This document shows, one piece after another, positions 8,307-15,887 of a stretch of DNA of 33,088 nucleotides (the first letter of the stretch is position 1; each line of letters starts with the position of its first letter). Under the pieces are notes generated by a model. That model saw nothing but the letters and a program-made list of their open reading frames with translations. It was not told the origin of the DNA and searched no databases. Origin of the DNA: Alphaproteobacteria bacterium (lineage in GTDB: Bacteria; Pseudomonadota; Alphaproteobacteria; Micropepsales; Micropepsaceae). The position numbers and the translations under genes are program-made. The stretch spans positions 1 to 33,088 of the forward strand of contig JABFRX010000089.1 in assembly GCA_013140995.1 (NCBI GenBank), in the 5' to 3' direction.

Positions 8307-9268
8307 AGACCCTAAAGAGTGCGAGGATCCTTGCGGCAAGCTTGGGTGTTCTCGCAGTCGGCGCAATGGCGACACCCGCCATGGCGTTCGACAATGTGGA
8401 CTGGACTTGGAATAAGAAGATCACGCAAAACGAATACATCAACGTCTACATCGACTTGGACGTCGATACGACCGGGTTGGTCGAAGTTGAGAAGTTGCAG
8501 ATCTTCCTTGGGAACGTGGATGCCCAATCGACGGTCAGCAACATCTACAACACCCAAGACCAAGATGGCTGGTACGAGTACATCCGCTATTGCTACTGCT
8601 ACGTCCCGGTTTGGGTCGATCCGTCGGAGTATGCGCCGACGGAGCTGCCCATCGTGCGTAGCATCGCGACGGCGGTTGGCAACAACCAGTCGATCACCTC
8701 GGATGTCCCCGTGTACCTGCACGACGGCCAGTTCGTAGCGAATACGTGGTTCAACTACGACTACGATGCGCTGCGCACTGCTGTCGACTCGCGTATGGGC
8801 GGCGGCAACGGCGGTCCGCACCATGAGAACGGCAACTTCCATACCGATCTCGCGGTGTACTTCACGTTAGGCGCGGCGTTCGGCTTGCTGCAAGCGGCCG
8901 ATATTCACGCGTACTCTAACGTGTACGACATCCTGAACGCGAGTGTTGAAAGCTCGGCCACGGCCGTCGCCAACAACCTCTCGGTCAATCTCGAGTCGGA
9001 TGTCGACGGAAGCTGCACGTCTGGTTGCTACGGCAAATCGAACCACATCGTGATCGCTGACATTACGCAATTTGCGTATGCCAACGTGAGCGCGGTGTCG
9101 AACGTGAACTGGGTCGTGGCGGACAACTACACTGGCTTGCGTACGATCACGTCGCCGGACGGCGTCGCGGCGACGCCGGATCCGGTGGTCCCGCTGGTTA
9201 GCTCGATCGCAACAGCGGTCGGCAACAACGTGTCGATCAACGTGGGCAAAGTAGACCCGACGAACTAA
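8303..9268 (+). CDS. Secreted repeat protein, candidate fibre subunit or anchor exported by the CsgG-like pore
   Basis: Unrecognised 321-residue exported protein. The signal peptide (MKTLKSARILAASLGVLAVG, cleavage after AMA) precedes a mature chain starting FDNVDW. Three copies of the motif S-x-A-T-A-V-x-N-N-x-S-[IV] occur at about residues 120 (SIATAVGNNQSI), 217 (SSATAVANNLSV) and 301 (SIATAVGNNVSI), 84-97 residues apart. Between them are Asn/Ala/Val-rich stretches such as ITQFAYANVSAVSNVN. Asn/Gln-rich periodic repeats behind a CsgG-type gene recall curlin and holdfast-anchor proteins, but I do not claim homology to CsgA or HfaD. Cysteine pairs occur in YCYCY and CTSGC. The ATGA overlap with the exporter supports joint function. 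Confidence 0.8.
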   Translation: MKTLKSARILAASLGVLAVGAMATPAMAFDNVDWTWNKKITQNEYINVYIDLDVDTTGLVEVEKLQIFLGNVDAQSTVSNIYNTQDQDGWYEYIRYCYCYVPVWVDPSEYAPTELPIVRSIATAVGNNQSITSDVPVYLHDGQFVANTWFNYDYDALRTAVDSRMGGGNGGPHHENGNFHTDLAVYFTLGAAFGLLQAADIHAYSNVYDILNASVESSATAVANNLSVNLESDVDGSCTSGCYGKSNHIVIADITQFAYANVSAVSNVNWVVADNYTGLRTITSPDGVAATPDPVVPLVSSIATAVGNNVSINVGKVDPTN

Positions 9269-9292
9269 GCCGGGTCGGATAAGAGGCAAGGG

Positions 9293-9315
9293 CGGCGGGG
9301 CGAAGTGCCCCGCCG
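9293..9315 (+). promoter_or_regulatory. Intercistronic GC hairpin between the two secreted-protein genes
   Basis: A perfect 9-bp stem (CGGCGGGGC at 9293-9301, GCCCCGCCG at 9307-9315) with a five-base loop. No U-run follows, so it is more likely to act as an mRNA-stabilising or partial attenuation element between the 8303 and 9349 genes than as a full terminator. Confidence 0.55.
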
Positions 9316-9348
9316 TCATCTCGGACAAGCCAAAGATTGGGTGAAGTC

Positions 9349-9828
9349 ATGACGAAGTTTCAGTTGGGTGCGGCCTTGGCCGGTGCCGTGAGCGTTTGCT
9401 TGATTGGCCTTTCGACCGCGAGCGCCGATCCGTTGGGAGGCAAGGATCCGTGGAATTTTACGCCGACAAATCGACTGAGTGCGGCGGTGATAATCAAGAA
9501 TGTCGAGGACGGCAACGGCACGTCCGGCGCGGGCTCCGGCGGCGGCGGAACGACCGTCGTTTGTGGCGGCACGAGCGGCGGTTCGGGGGACAACGCGAAC
9601 GGCGCTGCTTCGTCCGCCACGGCGAACAACACCTGCATTATCGTCAATAATTCCAGCGGCGCGATTGTCGATGTGGATCAGGATTCCACCGGCAATCAGT
9701 CGGCCGACTCCAACGCCAACTCGCAGTCGAGTTCGGCGACGACGACGAACAATGGTGCGAGCACGCATAACGGGCCGACAGGCAATATCGATGAGGTCTC
9801 CGCTATCTTGAATACGCGCCGCCAATAG
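9349..9828 (+). CDS. Small secreted Ser/Asn/Gly/Thr-rich protein, candidate second fibre subunit
   Basis: A 159-residue exported protein of low complexity. ATG 9349 follows GGGTGAAG and starts MTKFQLGAALAGAVSVCLIG, a signal peptide with cleavage after ASA. The mature chain begins DPLGGKDPWNFTPTNRLSAAV, then becomes rich in Gly, Ser, Asn, Ala and Thr with two cysteines (VVCGG and NNTCIIV) and a polar repeat-like run (VDQDSTGNQSADSNANSQSS). The composition resembles secreted amyloid or surface-filament subunits. It lies 80 bases after the repeat protein, shares its strand, and is closed by a strong terminator, so it is the likely last gene of the exporter operon. No homologue is recognised; function is inferred from context. 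Confidence 0.75.
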   Translation: MTKFQLGAALAGAVSVCLIGLSTASADPLGGKDPWNFTPTNRLSAAVIIKNVEDGNGTSGAGSGGGGTTVVCGGTSGGSGDNANGAASSATANNTCIIVNNSSGAIVDVDQDSTGNQSADSNANSQSSSATTTNNGASTHNGPTGNIDEVSAILNTRRQ

Positions 9829-9855
9829 CAAGTTTGCGACAAGGGGACAGTGAAG

Positions 9856-9881
9856 AGGCCGCCCGTGGGGCGGCCTTTTTT
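9856..9881 (+). terminator. Rho-independent terminator of the CsgG-like operon
   Basis: A perfect 9-bp stem, AGGCCGCCC (9856-9864) with GGGCGGCCT (9868-9876), a three-base GTG loop and a run of six T at 9876-9881. It is 28 bases after the stop at 9828 and marks the end of the 7455-9828 transcription unit. Confidence 0.93.
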
Positions 9882-9884
9882 GTT

Positions 9885-9918
9885 CGCAACGTTAGAGCGG
9901 GCGCAACGTTAGAGCGGG
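9885..9918. repeat. 17-bp perfect tandem duplication
   Basis: CGCAACGTTAGAGCGGG occurs twice head to tail (9885-9901 and 9902-9918), immediately after the terminator and just before the stop codon of the opposite-strand TPR gene. It appears to be a recent slippage duplication in non-coding sequence. Confidence 0.9.
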
Positions 9919-9924
9919 CCGCTT

Positions 9925-10575
9925 CTAGGGTTTGATCCCGAGTTGCGTCATCTCCTTCTCGACACTGTCGCTCATTCCGCGCGCATCGGACATGTCCTTC
10001 TTGCCGCCGTTTTCGTCGCCCAACTTTTTCTTTACGACGCCACGACCGTAGAGCGCCTTGTAGTGCGTCGGGACGCGTTTCACCGTCGCATCGAAGAACG
10101 ACTGAGCCTCGGCGAAATCAGCCGAGCTGTAAGCGACCAAGCCACGCATGAAGTAAGGCGGTGCAAATGCCGGCTTGAGCTTGATGACCTGATCGAAGTC
10201 GGTCTTGGCACCGGAAAGGTCCGACAGCGACATGAACACCATCCCACGCTGGAAATAGAACTCCGGCGCCTGGCGGATGCCGATCGCCTTGTTTAAGTCC
10301 GCCATCGCGTTGTCGAGTTGACCCACCGCGAAGTAGGCGGCGCCACGAGTCGCGTAGTAGTCTCCTGTATGGGGATGTTTGACGAAGCCGGAGTTTATGA
10401 TTTTCGTGCAAACGGGGATTTGATCTTCGGGCTTCGACCCATCGACCCCCATGCATACGCGCAGGTCGTTCTGCGTCAACTTTGTTCCAGCCTTTGCCTT
10501 CGGCGCAGCCGCCGCCGGCATTGACAGAATTGCGAGAGCTGCGGCAGCAGCGGTTGCAACGAGGATGCGCGACAT
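9925..10575 (-). CDS. Exported tetratricopeptide repeat protein
   Basis: A 216-residue protein with an N-terminal signal peptide (MSRILVATAAAAALAILSMPAAAA, cleavage after AAA) and about three TPR units over residues 70-190 (for example DYYATRGAAYFAVGQLDNAM and PPYFMRGLVAYSSADFAEAQ). TPRs bind peptides or scaffold complexes; this would act in the periplasm. Cys41 and Cys56 in CMGVDGSKPEDQIPVC could form a disulfide. ATG 10575 lies three bases after the stop of the upstream TPR gene, so the two are one operon. It is convergent with the exporter operon but separated by its terminator. Partner unknown. Confidence 0.88.
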   Translation of the reverse strand: MSRILVATAAAAALAILSMPAAAAPKAKAGTKLTQNDLRVCMGVDGSKPEDQIPVCTKIINSGFVKHPHTGDYYATRGAAYFAVGQLDNAMADLNKAIGIRQAPEFYFQRGMVFMSLSDLSGAKTDFDQVIKLKPAFAPPYFMRGLVAYSSADFAEAQSFFDATVKRVPTHYKALYGRGVVKKKLGDENGGKKDMSDARGMSDSVEKEMTQLGIKP

Positions 10576-10578
10576 GCC

Positions 10579-11340
10579 CTAGCCCCCCGTCTTTGCCAAC
10601 GCGGCGAGCTGGGCTTTGGCTTCTTTGTGGCCGGGCGTGATCGCCAGGACAGCTTCAAAGTCGGCCTTTGCCTTCACCTTGTCACCGCCACCAGCGTATA
10701 GAGCGCCGCGGTTGTACAAGGCGACTGTTTGTTTGGCGTCCATCGAGATAGCTTTCGACAGGTCATCCATCGCTTTTGGCTTGTCGCCCGTGATCATGTA
10801 GGCGCTGCCTCGTGTTGTGTACGAGGCCGGATCCTTCGGATCCAACTCAATCGCTTTGCTGAGGTCCGCGATTGCTTTGCCGGGGTTCTTCTTTCCCATA
10901 TACGCCATGCCACGGTTGTTGAAGGCCGACGAGGACTTGGGGTCGATCAAAATTGCTTTATCCAAGTCCTTGATCGCAGCATCGAATTTCTGCTGGGCGA
11001 TTAGTATTCCGGCGCGTGTCTGAAGCGCCCGGCTGAAGTCCGGCTTCAGGCGCAAGGCTTCATTCATATCGACAAGAGCCTTGGGGCCGTCGCCAAGACG
11101 GATGTAGGCGGAGCCGCGGTTGTAGTGAGCGCCAGCCTTGTCTTGCGGGCTGACTTTGGGTTCCTTCAGCACCGTCGTGCAAGCGGCCACCAGCTGTTGC
11201 CAACCGGCCGGCGCCTTGCCAAAGCACAGACTTGCTGCTTGCAACAGCTGCGCTGATGCCGTGGGGCCCGCGGCTTGAGCGGGTGCAAGGGTTGCGGTAA
11301 GCGAAATGGCGGCTGCGCCAAGTTTTGCTGTCATGCTCAT
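10579..11340 (-). CDS. Exported tetratricopeptide repeat protein, paralogous to the next gene
   Basis: A 253-residue protein with a signal peptide (MSMTAKLGAAAISLTATLAPAQA, cleavage after AQA) and five clear TPR units from about residue 68 to 240, each with the A-x-x-x-R-G-x-A-Y pattern (AHYNRGSAYIRLGD, AFNNRGMAYMGKKN, SYTTRGSAYMITGD, ALYNRGALYAGGGD). Periplasmic or surface location is expected. It is the first gene of a two-gene operon with the shorter TPR gene. The two share architecture (signal peptide, a cysteine pair, TPR array), suggesting an old duplication. Start ATG 11340, with another ATG two codons in. Confidence 0.9.
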   Translation of the reverse strand: MSMTAKLGAAAISLTATLAPAQAAGPTASAQLLQAASLCFGKAPAGWQQLVAACTTVLKEPKVSPQDKAGAHYNRGSAYIRLGDGPKALVDMNEALRLKPDFSRALQTRAGILIAQQKFDAAIKDLDKAILIDPKSSSAFNNRGMAYMGKKNPGKAIADLSKAIELDPKDPASYTTRGSAYMITGDKPKAMDDLSKAISMDAKQTVALYNRGALYAGGGDKVKAKADFEAVLAITPGHKEAKAQLAALAKTGG

Positions 11341-11606
11341 GTTTCATCCGTGGAGGTGCAAACCCACCGCCCATCGCGCGCGGGTGTCGGCTCGAATCAT
11401 CGCCAACGCGGCCTGCGTGCTCAAGCGAGGGTTCATCTAATGCCGCTGGCAAAGGGGGTACTTCGTTCGAGCAGCGTGCGTGATGGTCGTTACAGTGTGC
11501 CCCAACCACGTGCGCGGACGTCGCTCGTGAACGTCTCGCGTGTAGGCATTGCTCCGAATCGTTCGTTCCGGCAGCTTCGGTGCGAATGAGGTTAGGGAGG
11601 TCTTCC

Positions 11607-12290
11607 ATGCGCAAGAGTTTGTTTGTCGCGAGCGCAACTGTGGCGCTCACTGGATGCCAAGGCATGTCTGTCGGCGTTGGCGTTGGGGGCATGTCGGGCA
11701 ACGTCGGTGGAGGTGTGTCGACTTCGGTGGACGTGGGCGACGGTGGGTCGAGCTCGCTTCGGCAGGTCACTGTTTCGATGTTCAAGATCGATGCGAACGG
11801 CGAGGGGCCGGAGATCGGCACGTTGACGCTTTCGGACTCGCGCGGCGGCTTGCGTGTCGTACCGAAATTGAAGGGTCTGCCGCCTGGGCCGCATGGGTTT
11901 CATGTACATGAGAACCCGAACTGCGGTCCCGCGATGAAGGATGGAAAGATGCAAGCCGGGCTTGCCGCTGGCGGTCACTACGATCCGAATGCGACGGGCA
12001 AGCATGTTGGGCCGATGGGCAGTGGCGGTCACCGGGGCGACCTGCCGCTGCTCAACGTGGCAGCGGACGGGTCGGCAACGGAGGGGGTCAATGCGTTGCG
12101 GCTTTCGGTGAATGATGTGCGGGGGCGCGCGATCGTCATCCACGAGGGCGGTGACAATTTCTCGGATCAACCCAAGCCGCTTGGCGGCGGCGGCGGGCGA
12201 ATTGCATGCGGTGCAGTTAGCGTCGATTCGGATGGGCCATCTTATGGGTTACCAGTCCGGGAAAAGCCCGCTCAAGAGGGACCGAAGTGA
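11607..12290 (+). CDS. sodC: Lipoprotein Cu/Zn superoxide dismutase
   Basis: Converts superoxide to oxygen and hydrogen peroxide in the periplasm. ATG 11607 follows GGGAGG and opens a lipoprotein signal peptide with lipobox LTGC (Cys17), then a Gly/Val/Ser-rich linker to about residue 50. Catalytic ligands are visible: copper His pair in HGFHVHE, bridging His in GGHYDP, zinc His in GKHVGP and GGHRGDL with its Asp, and the last copper His in VIHEGGDNFSD. The disulfide cysteines are in NPNCGP and RIACG. The frame is open from 11580 but that start would spoil the lipobox. The stop overlaps the GTG of the next gene (GTGA at 12287-12290), suggesting an oxidative-stress operon with the glutathione transferase. 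Confidence 0.94.
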   Translation: MRKSLFVASATVALTGCQGMSVGVGVGGMSGNVGGGVSTSVDVGDGGSSSLRQVTVSMFKIDANGEGPEIGTLTLSDSRGGLRVVPKLKGLPPGPHGFHVHENPNCGPAMKDGKMQAGLAAGGHYDPNATGKHVGPMGSGGHRGDLPLLNVAADGSATEGVNALRLSVNDVRGRAIVIHEGGDNFSDQPKPLGGGGGRIACGAVSVDSDGPSYGLPVREKPAQEGPK

Positions 12291-12895
12291 CACTAAAGAT
12301 CTATGGCTACGCTGCTTCGCGCGCGATCCGAACGCTTTGGCTATGTGAGGAGCTTGGCGTTTCCTACGAACACGGCAAGACAACGACCGCGGACGGTGGC
12401 ACGCGGACGCCAGCGTATCTGAAAGTCAACCCGGCGGGTCACATTCCGGCCATCGACGACGGCGGGTTCGCGCTGTCGGAGTCGATGGCGATCAATCTTT
12501 ATCTCGCTAAGAAGCACGGCAAGCTCTATCCGGCCGATCCGCACGGCGAGGCCAAGGCGTGGCAATGGAGCTTTTGGGTGATGGCTGAACTCGATCAACC
12601 TGTCGTGCGCTGGATAACGCACGGCATGTTGCTGCCGCCGGAGTCGCGCGACGTGAAGATTGCGCGGGATGCGCGCGAGGCGATGGAGTGGCCGCTACAG
12701 GTGTTGGACGGTGCGCTTTCGAAGCGACCCTATCTCGACAGCGACTTGTTTACGATCGCCGACTTGAATGTGGCGTCGGTGCTCTACCGGCTGTTGTTCG
12801 TCGATCTTGCGGGCAAGCCGCATCTCGAAGCTTGGCTGAAGCGATGCTGGGACCGCCCCGCTGCGGTGAAGGCGCGCAGGCTCCGGGAGGGGTGA
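12287..12895 (+). CDS. Glutathione S-transferase family protein
   Basis: A 202-residue cytoplasmic GST. The N-terminal thioredoxin-like domain carries SRAIRTLWLCEELGVSYE and the glutathione-binding segment GHIPAIDDGGFALSESMAINLYL (cis-Pro in HIPAI, the Glu-Ser pair in SES). The all-alpha C-terminal half includes FTIADLNVASVL, the conserved N-capping region. The catalytic residue is probably Ser9 (AASRAIR), as in bacterial beta/theta-like GSTs with Ser or Cys. GTG 12287 overlaps the sodC stop by four bases, which implies coupled translation. Substrate is unknown; detoxification of oxidation products fits the neighbour. Confidence 0.9.
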   Translation: MTLKIYGYAASRAIRTLWLCEELGVSYEHGKTTTADGGTRTPAYLKVNPAGHIPAIDDGGFALSESMAINLYLAKKHGKLYPADPHGEAKAWQWSFWVMAELDQPVVRWITHGMLLPPESRDVKIARDAREAMEWPLQVLDGALSKRPYLDSDLFTIADLNVASVLYRLLFVDLAGKPHLEAWLKRCWDRPAAVKARRLREG

Positions 12896-12959
12896 TTACC
12901 TCCTGCGTAATCGCTGGGCTGCACGCGGGCCGATAAGTTGCCGCCAACGGGTGAGAGCC

Positions 12960-13361
12960 ATGCTGACGATTGATCAACTGAACGCCAATCCGTTGCCGTT
13001 CGCGAGGCTCATGGGCCTGCGCCTTGTGTCCGTCTCGAAGGACGAGGTCGTCGCCGAGCTGAAGGTGCGTGACGATCTTTGTACGGCGCCGATGCAAATC
13101 TTACATGGCGGTGCGGCGATGGCGCTTGCTGACACGGTGGGCGGGGTCGCGACGTTTCTCAACCTGCCGGAGGGAGCGAAGGGCACGACCACGATCGAGA
13201 GCAAGACGAACTTCTTGGCGGCAGCAGAGGTGGGAACGACGGTGCGCGCGATAACGACGCCGGTTCATCGTGGGGCCAAGACGCAGGTTTGGCAGACGCG
13301 TATTACGCGCGAAGACGGGAAGCTGCTCGCGCTCGTAACGCAGACGCAGATGGTGCTTTAG
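12960..13361 (+). CDS. PaaI-family hotdog-fold acyl-CoA thioesterase
   Basis: A hotdog thioesterase of about 133 residues that hydrolyses acyl- or aryl-CoA thioesters. The signature is LHGGAAMALADTVGG, with the HGG loop and the acidic Asp on the central helix, followed by the strand-rich half (TTTIESKTNFLAAAEVGTTV). An in-frame GTG at 12951 three codons upstream is an equal alternative start. It is about 60 bases downstream of the GST gene, same strand, and could be read through. The stop overlaps that of the convergent esterase gene by four bases. The natural acyl group is unknown. Confidence 0.9.
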   Translation: MLTIDQLNANPLPFARLMGLRLVSVSKDEVVAELKVRDDLCTAPMQILHGGAAMALADTVGGVATFLNLPEGAKGTTTIESKTNFLAAAEVGTTVRAITTPVHRGAKTQVWQTRITREDGKLLALVTQTQMVL

Positions 13362-14182
13362 CGGCTGGCGAGCCGCGCTTCGATGAAGGATTCGGTATCC
13401 TTCAGGACGCTTGCACGCCAGCGCCAGCCCCAGAGGTAGGCTGCGAAGATTTCGAAGTGGCCGATGTTAGGGTAGACCTTGGCTTCCGCTTGCGAGCCTG
13501 CGGCCGAGAGCGCGTTGGCGAGGTTGACGCTGGCGTGCTGGCCCACAATGCGGTCGCGTTCGCCGTGTAGCAGGAGCATCGGCGGCGCATCGGATTTGAC
13601 GAGTTTGATCGGCCGCGCAACGTGAGGCGCATCACGCGACGTTGCGAAGATGTCTTTGACGCCCGTCCACTTCAGCGGGTCGAGCGTGTAGGGGCCTGCG
13701 AGGCCGACGACGCCTTTGATGGACGACGTCTTTAGGCCATGCGCACCAAGATACGACGGGTCGAGCGCGAGCAGCGTCGAGATATGGGCGCCGGCCGAAT
13801 GACCCATCACGAACAGGCGCGATGAGTTTCCGCCGAGCTCGGCCGCATGATCATGCATCCACTTGAACGCCAGTGCTGCGTCTTCGACGAATGCCGGGAA
13901 TGTGGCGGCGGGATAGAGATGGTAGTCGGGTACGACGACGGCGAAGCCGCGCGCGGCCATCGCGCGTCCGAACAGGCGGTAGTACCAGCGTGCCCCGGAG
14001 ACCCATCCGCCGCCATAGAAGTAAAGGATCGTCGCCTTCACCGCGCCGTTCTTCGGCACGTAGATGTCGAGCTTTTGGCGGGGCAGGGGCCCGTAGGGGA
14101 TGTGGCGCGAACCGACGTTCGAATGGAACGCGAGCGGCGGTTGTTCGGCGGATGCGACGGCGACTGTGCTCATGGCCGCCAT
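13358..14182 (-). CDS. Alpha/beta hydrolase, carboxylesterase/BD-FAE-like
   Basis: A 274-residue esterase. The oxyanion segment YFYGGGWVSG resembles the HGGG motif of hormone-sensitive-lipase relatives, the nucleophile elbow is GHSAGAH (Ser about 150), the acid lies in HGERDRIVG and the histidine in NIGHFE. A weak hydrophobic start (MAAMSTVAVASAEQ) is too short to be a sure signal peptide. ATG 14182 or 14173 may start it. It is convergent with the thioesterase and lies downstream of the large putative barrel gene on the same strand, with about 65 bases between. An ester or acylated carbohydrate substrate is plausible. Confidence 0.9.
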   Translation of the reverse strand: MAAMSTVAVASAEQPPLAFHSNVGSRHIPYGPLPRQKLDIYVPKNGAVKATILYFYGGGWVSGARWYYRLFGRAMAARGFAVVVPDYHLYPAATFPAFVEDAALAFKWMHDHAAELGGNSSRLFVMGHSAGAHISTLLALDPSYLGAHGLKTSSIKGVVGLAGPYTLDPLKWTGVKDIFATSRDAPHVARPIKLVKSDAPPMLLLHGERDRIVGQHASVNLANALSAAGSQAEAKVYPNIGHFEIFAAYLWGWRWRASVLKDTESFIEARLASR

Positions 14183-14249
14183 AAGGTCGTTACGCCAAGG
14201 GTGCGCGTCAAGAGCGACGCGTTCGCACGAATGCCTGGGCGGAAAACCG

Positions 14250-15887
14250 TCAGTTCAGCGGCGTAGAGAACGTCAGCAACACTGCGTGCCCGCCGCCGCG
14301 CTCCCGGCCGCTGACCGGATCGCGGTCGCTGCCGTTGAGGTCGTAGCGGTACTCGAGCTTCAGTTTCGCGTCCGGCCGGTTCAGTTCTTCCTGCACGAAG
14401 CTCGACACATCGACGCTCAGTTGCAGCTGTTTTGTCTTGGCGCGGGCAGCGAGGTTGTCGTCGATGATCTGCGACTGCGCGTCGGCGGCGCCGTAGCGCA
14501 GTTCGATCCGCGGTCCGTTCTCGGGCGCGTAGGCGACGGAAATGTGGGGTGCCACTTCGCTCTGCTGATTGCGAACGCCGGCGATCTCGTCGTCGGTCTC
14601 GATCATCGAGAGGCCTGCACCGAACTGCCAGTTGCCGCGGCGGACTTTGTGCGAAACGTCGATGAAGCGGTCGCGCGAACGGGCAAGAGGGAGGCTATCC
14701 TCGTTGCTTCCCGGCGACACGATGTCTGTCCTGACGCGGCGCTCCCAAAAGCTCGCCGTCGTTTCGCCAAGGCGTGTGTCCCAGGTGAGCGCAGCATTCG
14801 CCGTCGAAACGCGGTCGCGGGGCCCCGGCAAGAGTTCGGCGCGGATCACGTCGCCTCGTTCGAAGCCGCCGCTGACCACGGTCGGCAGCAGCGGGCGGAT
14901 CGGGTCGATCGCATCGGCAACCGCGTCAGGCAACACGTCGGCGACGATGACGTCAGCGTTGATGCCGGTGAACGACGTCCGCTTCAACCACTGACCGCCT
15001 TGGGTCAGGCTAAATTCCATGCCTTCTTTGCGATAGATCTGCAACGCGGACGACGCATAGGCTAGCGTCACGCCTTGGCGCTTCAACGCTTCGCGGTTTG
15101 TGACGTAGTCCTGGTAGTCGACCTTTACACGTGCTTCGCCGAACTCGATGCTCGACGACAGGTTGGACCACGAGCCCGGCAGCACCAAACGGCCGGTCGG
15201 CAGTTCGTTCAGCGCCGTCGAGAAACCTTCCGACGTTTCGCCGAAGTCGCCGTCGACCAGTAGTTTCAAGTTTTCGGAGTCGATGACCCTGGCCGAGAAG
15301 CGGTGGCGGCGCGACGTGTCGTTCAGACCTGTCGAGCGGTCGCGCTCACGCAGTTGCGGATCGCGGAAATCGCGCGTGTCGCCTTCGTCGACTGTCTTGA
15401 CGATGTCGGTGCTGAACGAGAGGCGGCCGTTGAAAAGTTGCGCGTCGAAGCCGGCACTTTCGGCGGGGACCGAACTGAAGTTCAAACCGTTCGCCAATCG
15501 ATCGACCTTAACGCCGACGGACGGTTCCAAATCGAAAGCGGCACTGCGGAACTTAAGGGAGACGGGCGCTTGTGCAGCGCTGCCGTCGGAGAACTGAACC
15601 GGCGTGTCGAGATTGTCGAACGCGGGCGTTAGGTCTTTCCAATTGGGTTGCGGGGCCACGAAGAGTTCGGCATCGTGTTTCGCCAGCACTTTGGCTTTCA
15701 ACTTTTTGATCTGCTGGGCTGCGACCGAGGCTTCGATCCCAAGGTTGCTTGCGACCATCGTGGGTGCGAGCCAATAACCCTGTATCGGTTCGGCACGGGC
15801 GGTGCCGGCGAAACAGACAGCGGTGCCTGCCAGCAACAGCGTGCTAAGCCGGCTTTGTCCCATTGGACGAGGTGAACGGTGTTCCAT
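14250..15887 (-). CDS. Large exported protein, putative outer-membrane beta-barrel
   Basis: A 545-residue protein I do not recognise. It has a signal peptide (hydrophobic core LSTLLLAGTAVCFAG, cleavage after ARA, mature EPIQGYW). From about residue 90 on it shows repeated 8-12 residue amphipathic stretches (SLKFRSAAFDLEPSVGVKVD, ARVKVDYQDYV, RIELRYGAADA, LKLEYRYDLNG) and ends in AVLLTFSTPLN, consistent with many transmembrane beta strands. No plug or known domain is seen. ATG 15887 has GGAG upstream; ATG 15863 (MGQSRLST) is an alternative that gives a cleaner signal peptide. A soluble beta-rich periplasmic protein is the main alternative. It may be co-transcribed with the esterase gene. Confidence 0.72.
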   Translation of the reverse strand: MEHRSPRPMGQSRLSTLLLAGTAVCFAGTARAEPIQGYWLAPTMVASNLGIEASVAAQQIKKLKAKVLAKHDAELFVAPQPNWKDLTPAFDNLDTPVQFSDGSAAQAPVSLKFRSAAFDLEPSVGVKVDRLANGLNFSSVPAESAGFDAQLFNGRLSFSTDIVKTVDEGDTRDFRDPQLRERDRSTGLNDTSRRHRFSARVIDSENLKLLVDGDFGETSEGFSTALNELPTGRLVLPGSWSNLSSSIEFGEARVKVDYQDYVTNREALKRQGVTLAYASSALQIYRKEGMEFSLTQGGQWLKRTSFTGINADVIVADVLPDAVADAIDPIRPLLPTVVSGGFERGDVIRAELLPGPRDRVSTANAALTWDTRLGETTASFWERRVRTDIVSPGSNEDSLPLARSRDRFIDVSHKVRRGNWQFGAGLSMIETDDEIAGVRNQQSEVAPHISVAYAPENGPRIELRYGAADAQSQIIDDNLAARAKTKQLQLSVDVSSFVQEELNRPDAKLKLEYRYDLNGSDRDPVSGRERGGGHAVLLTFSTPLN

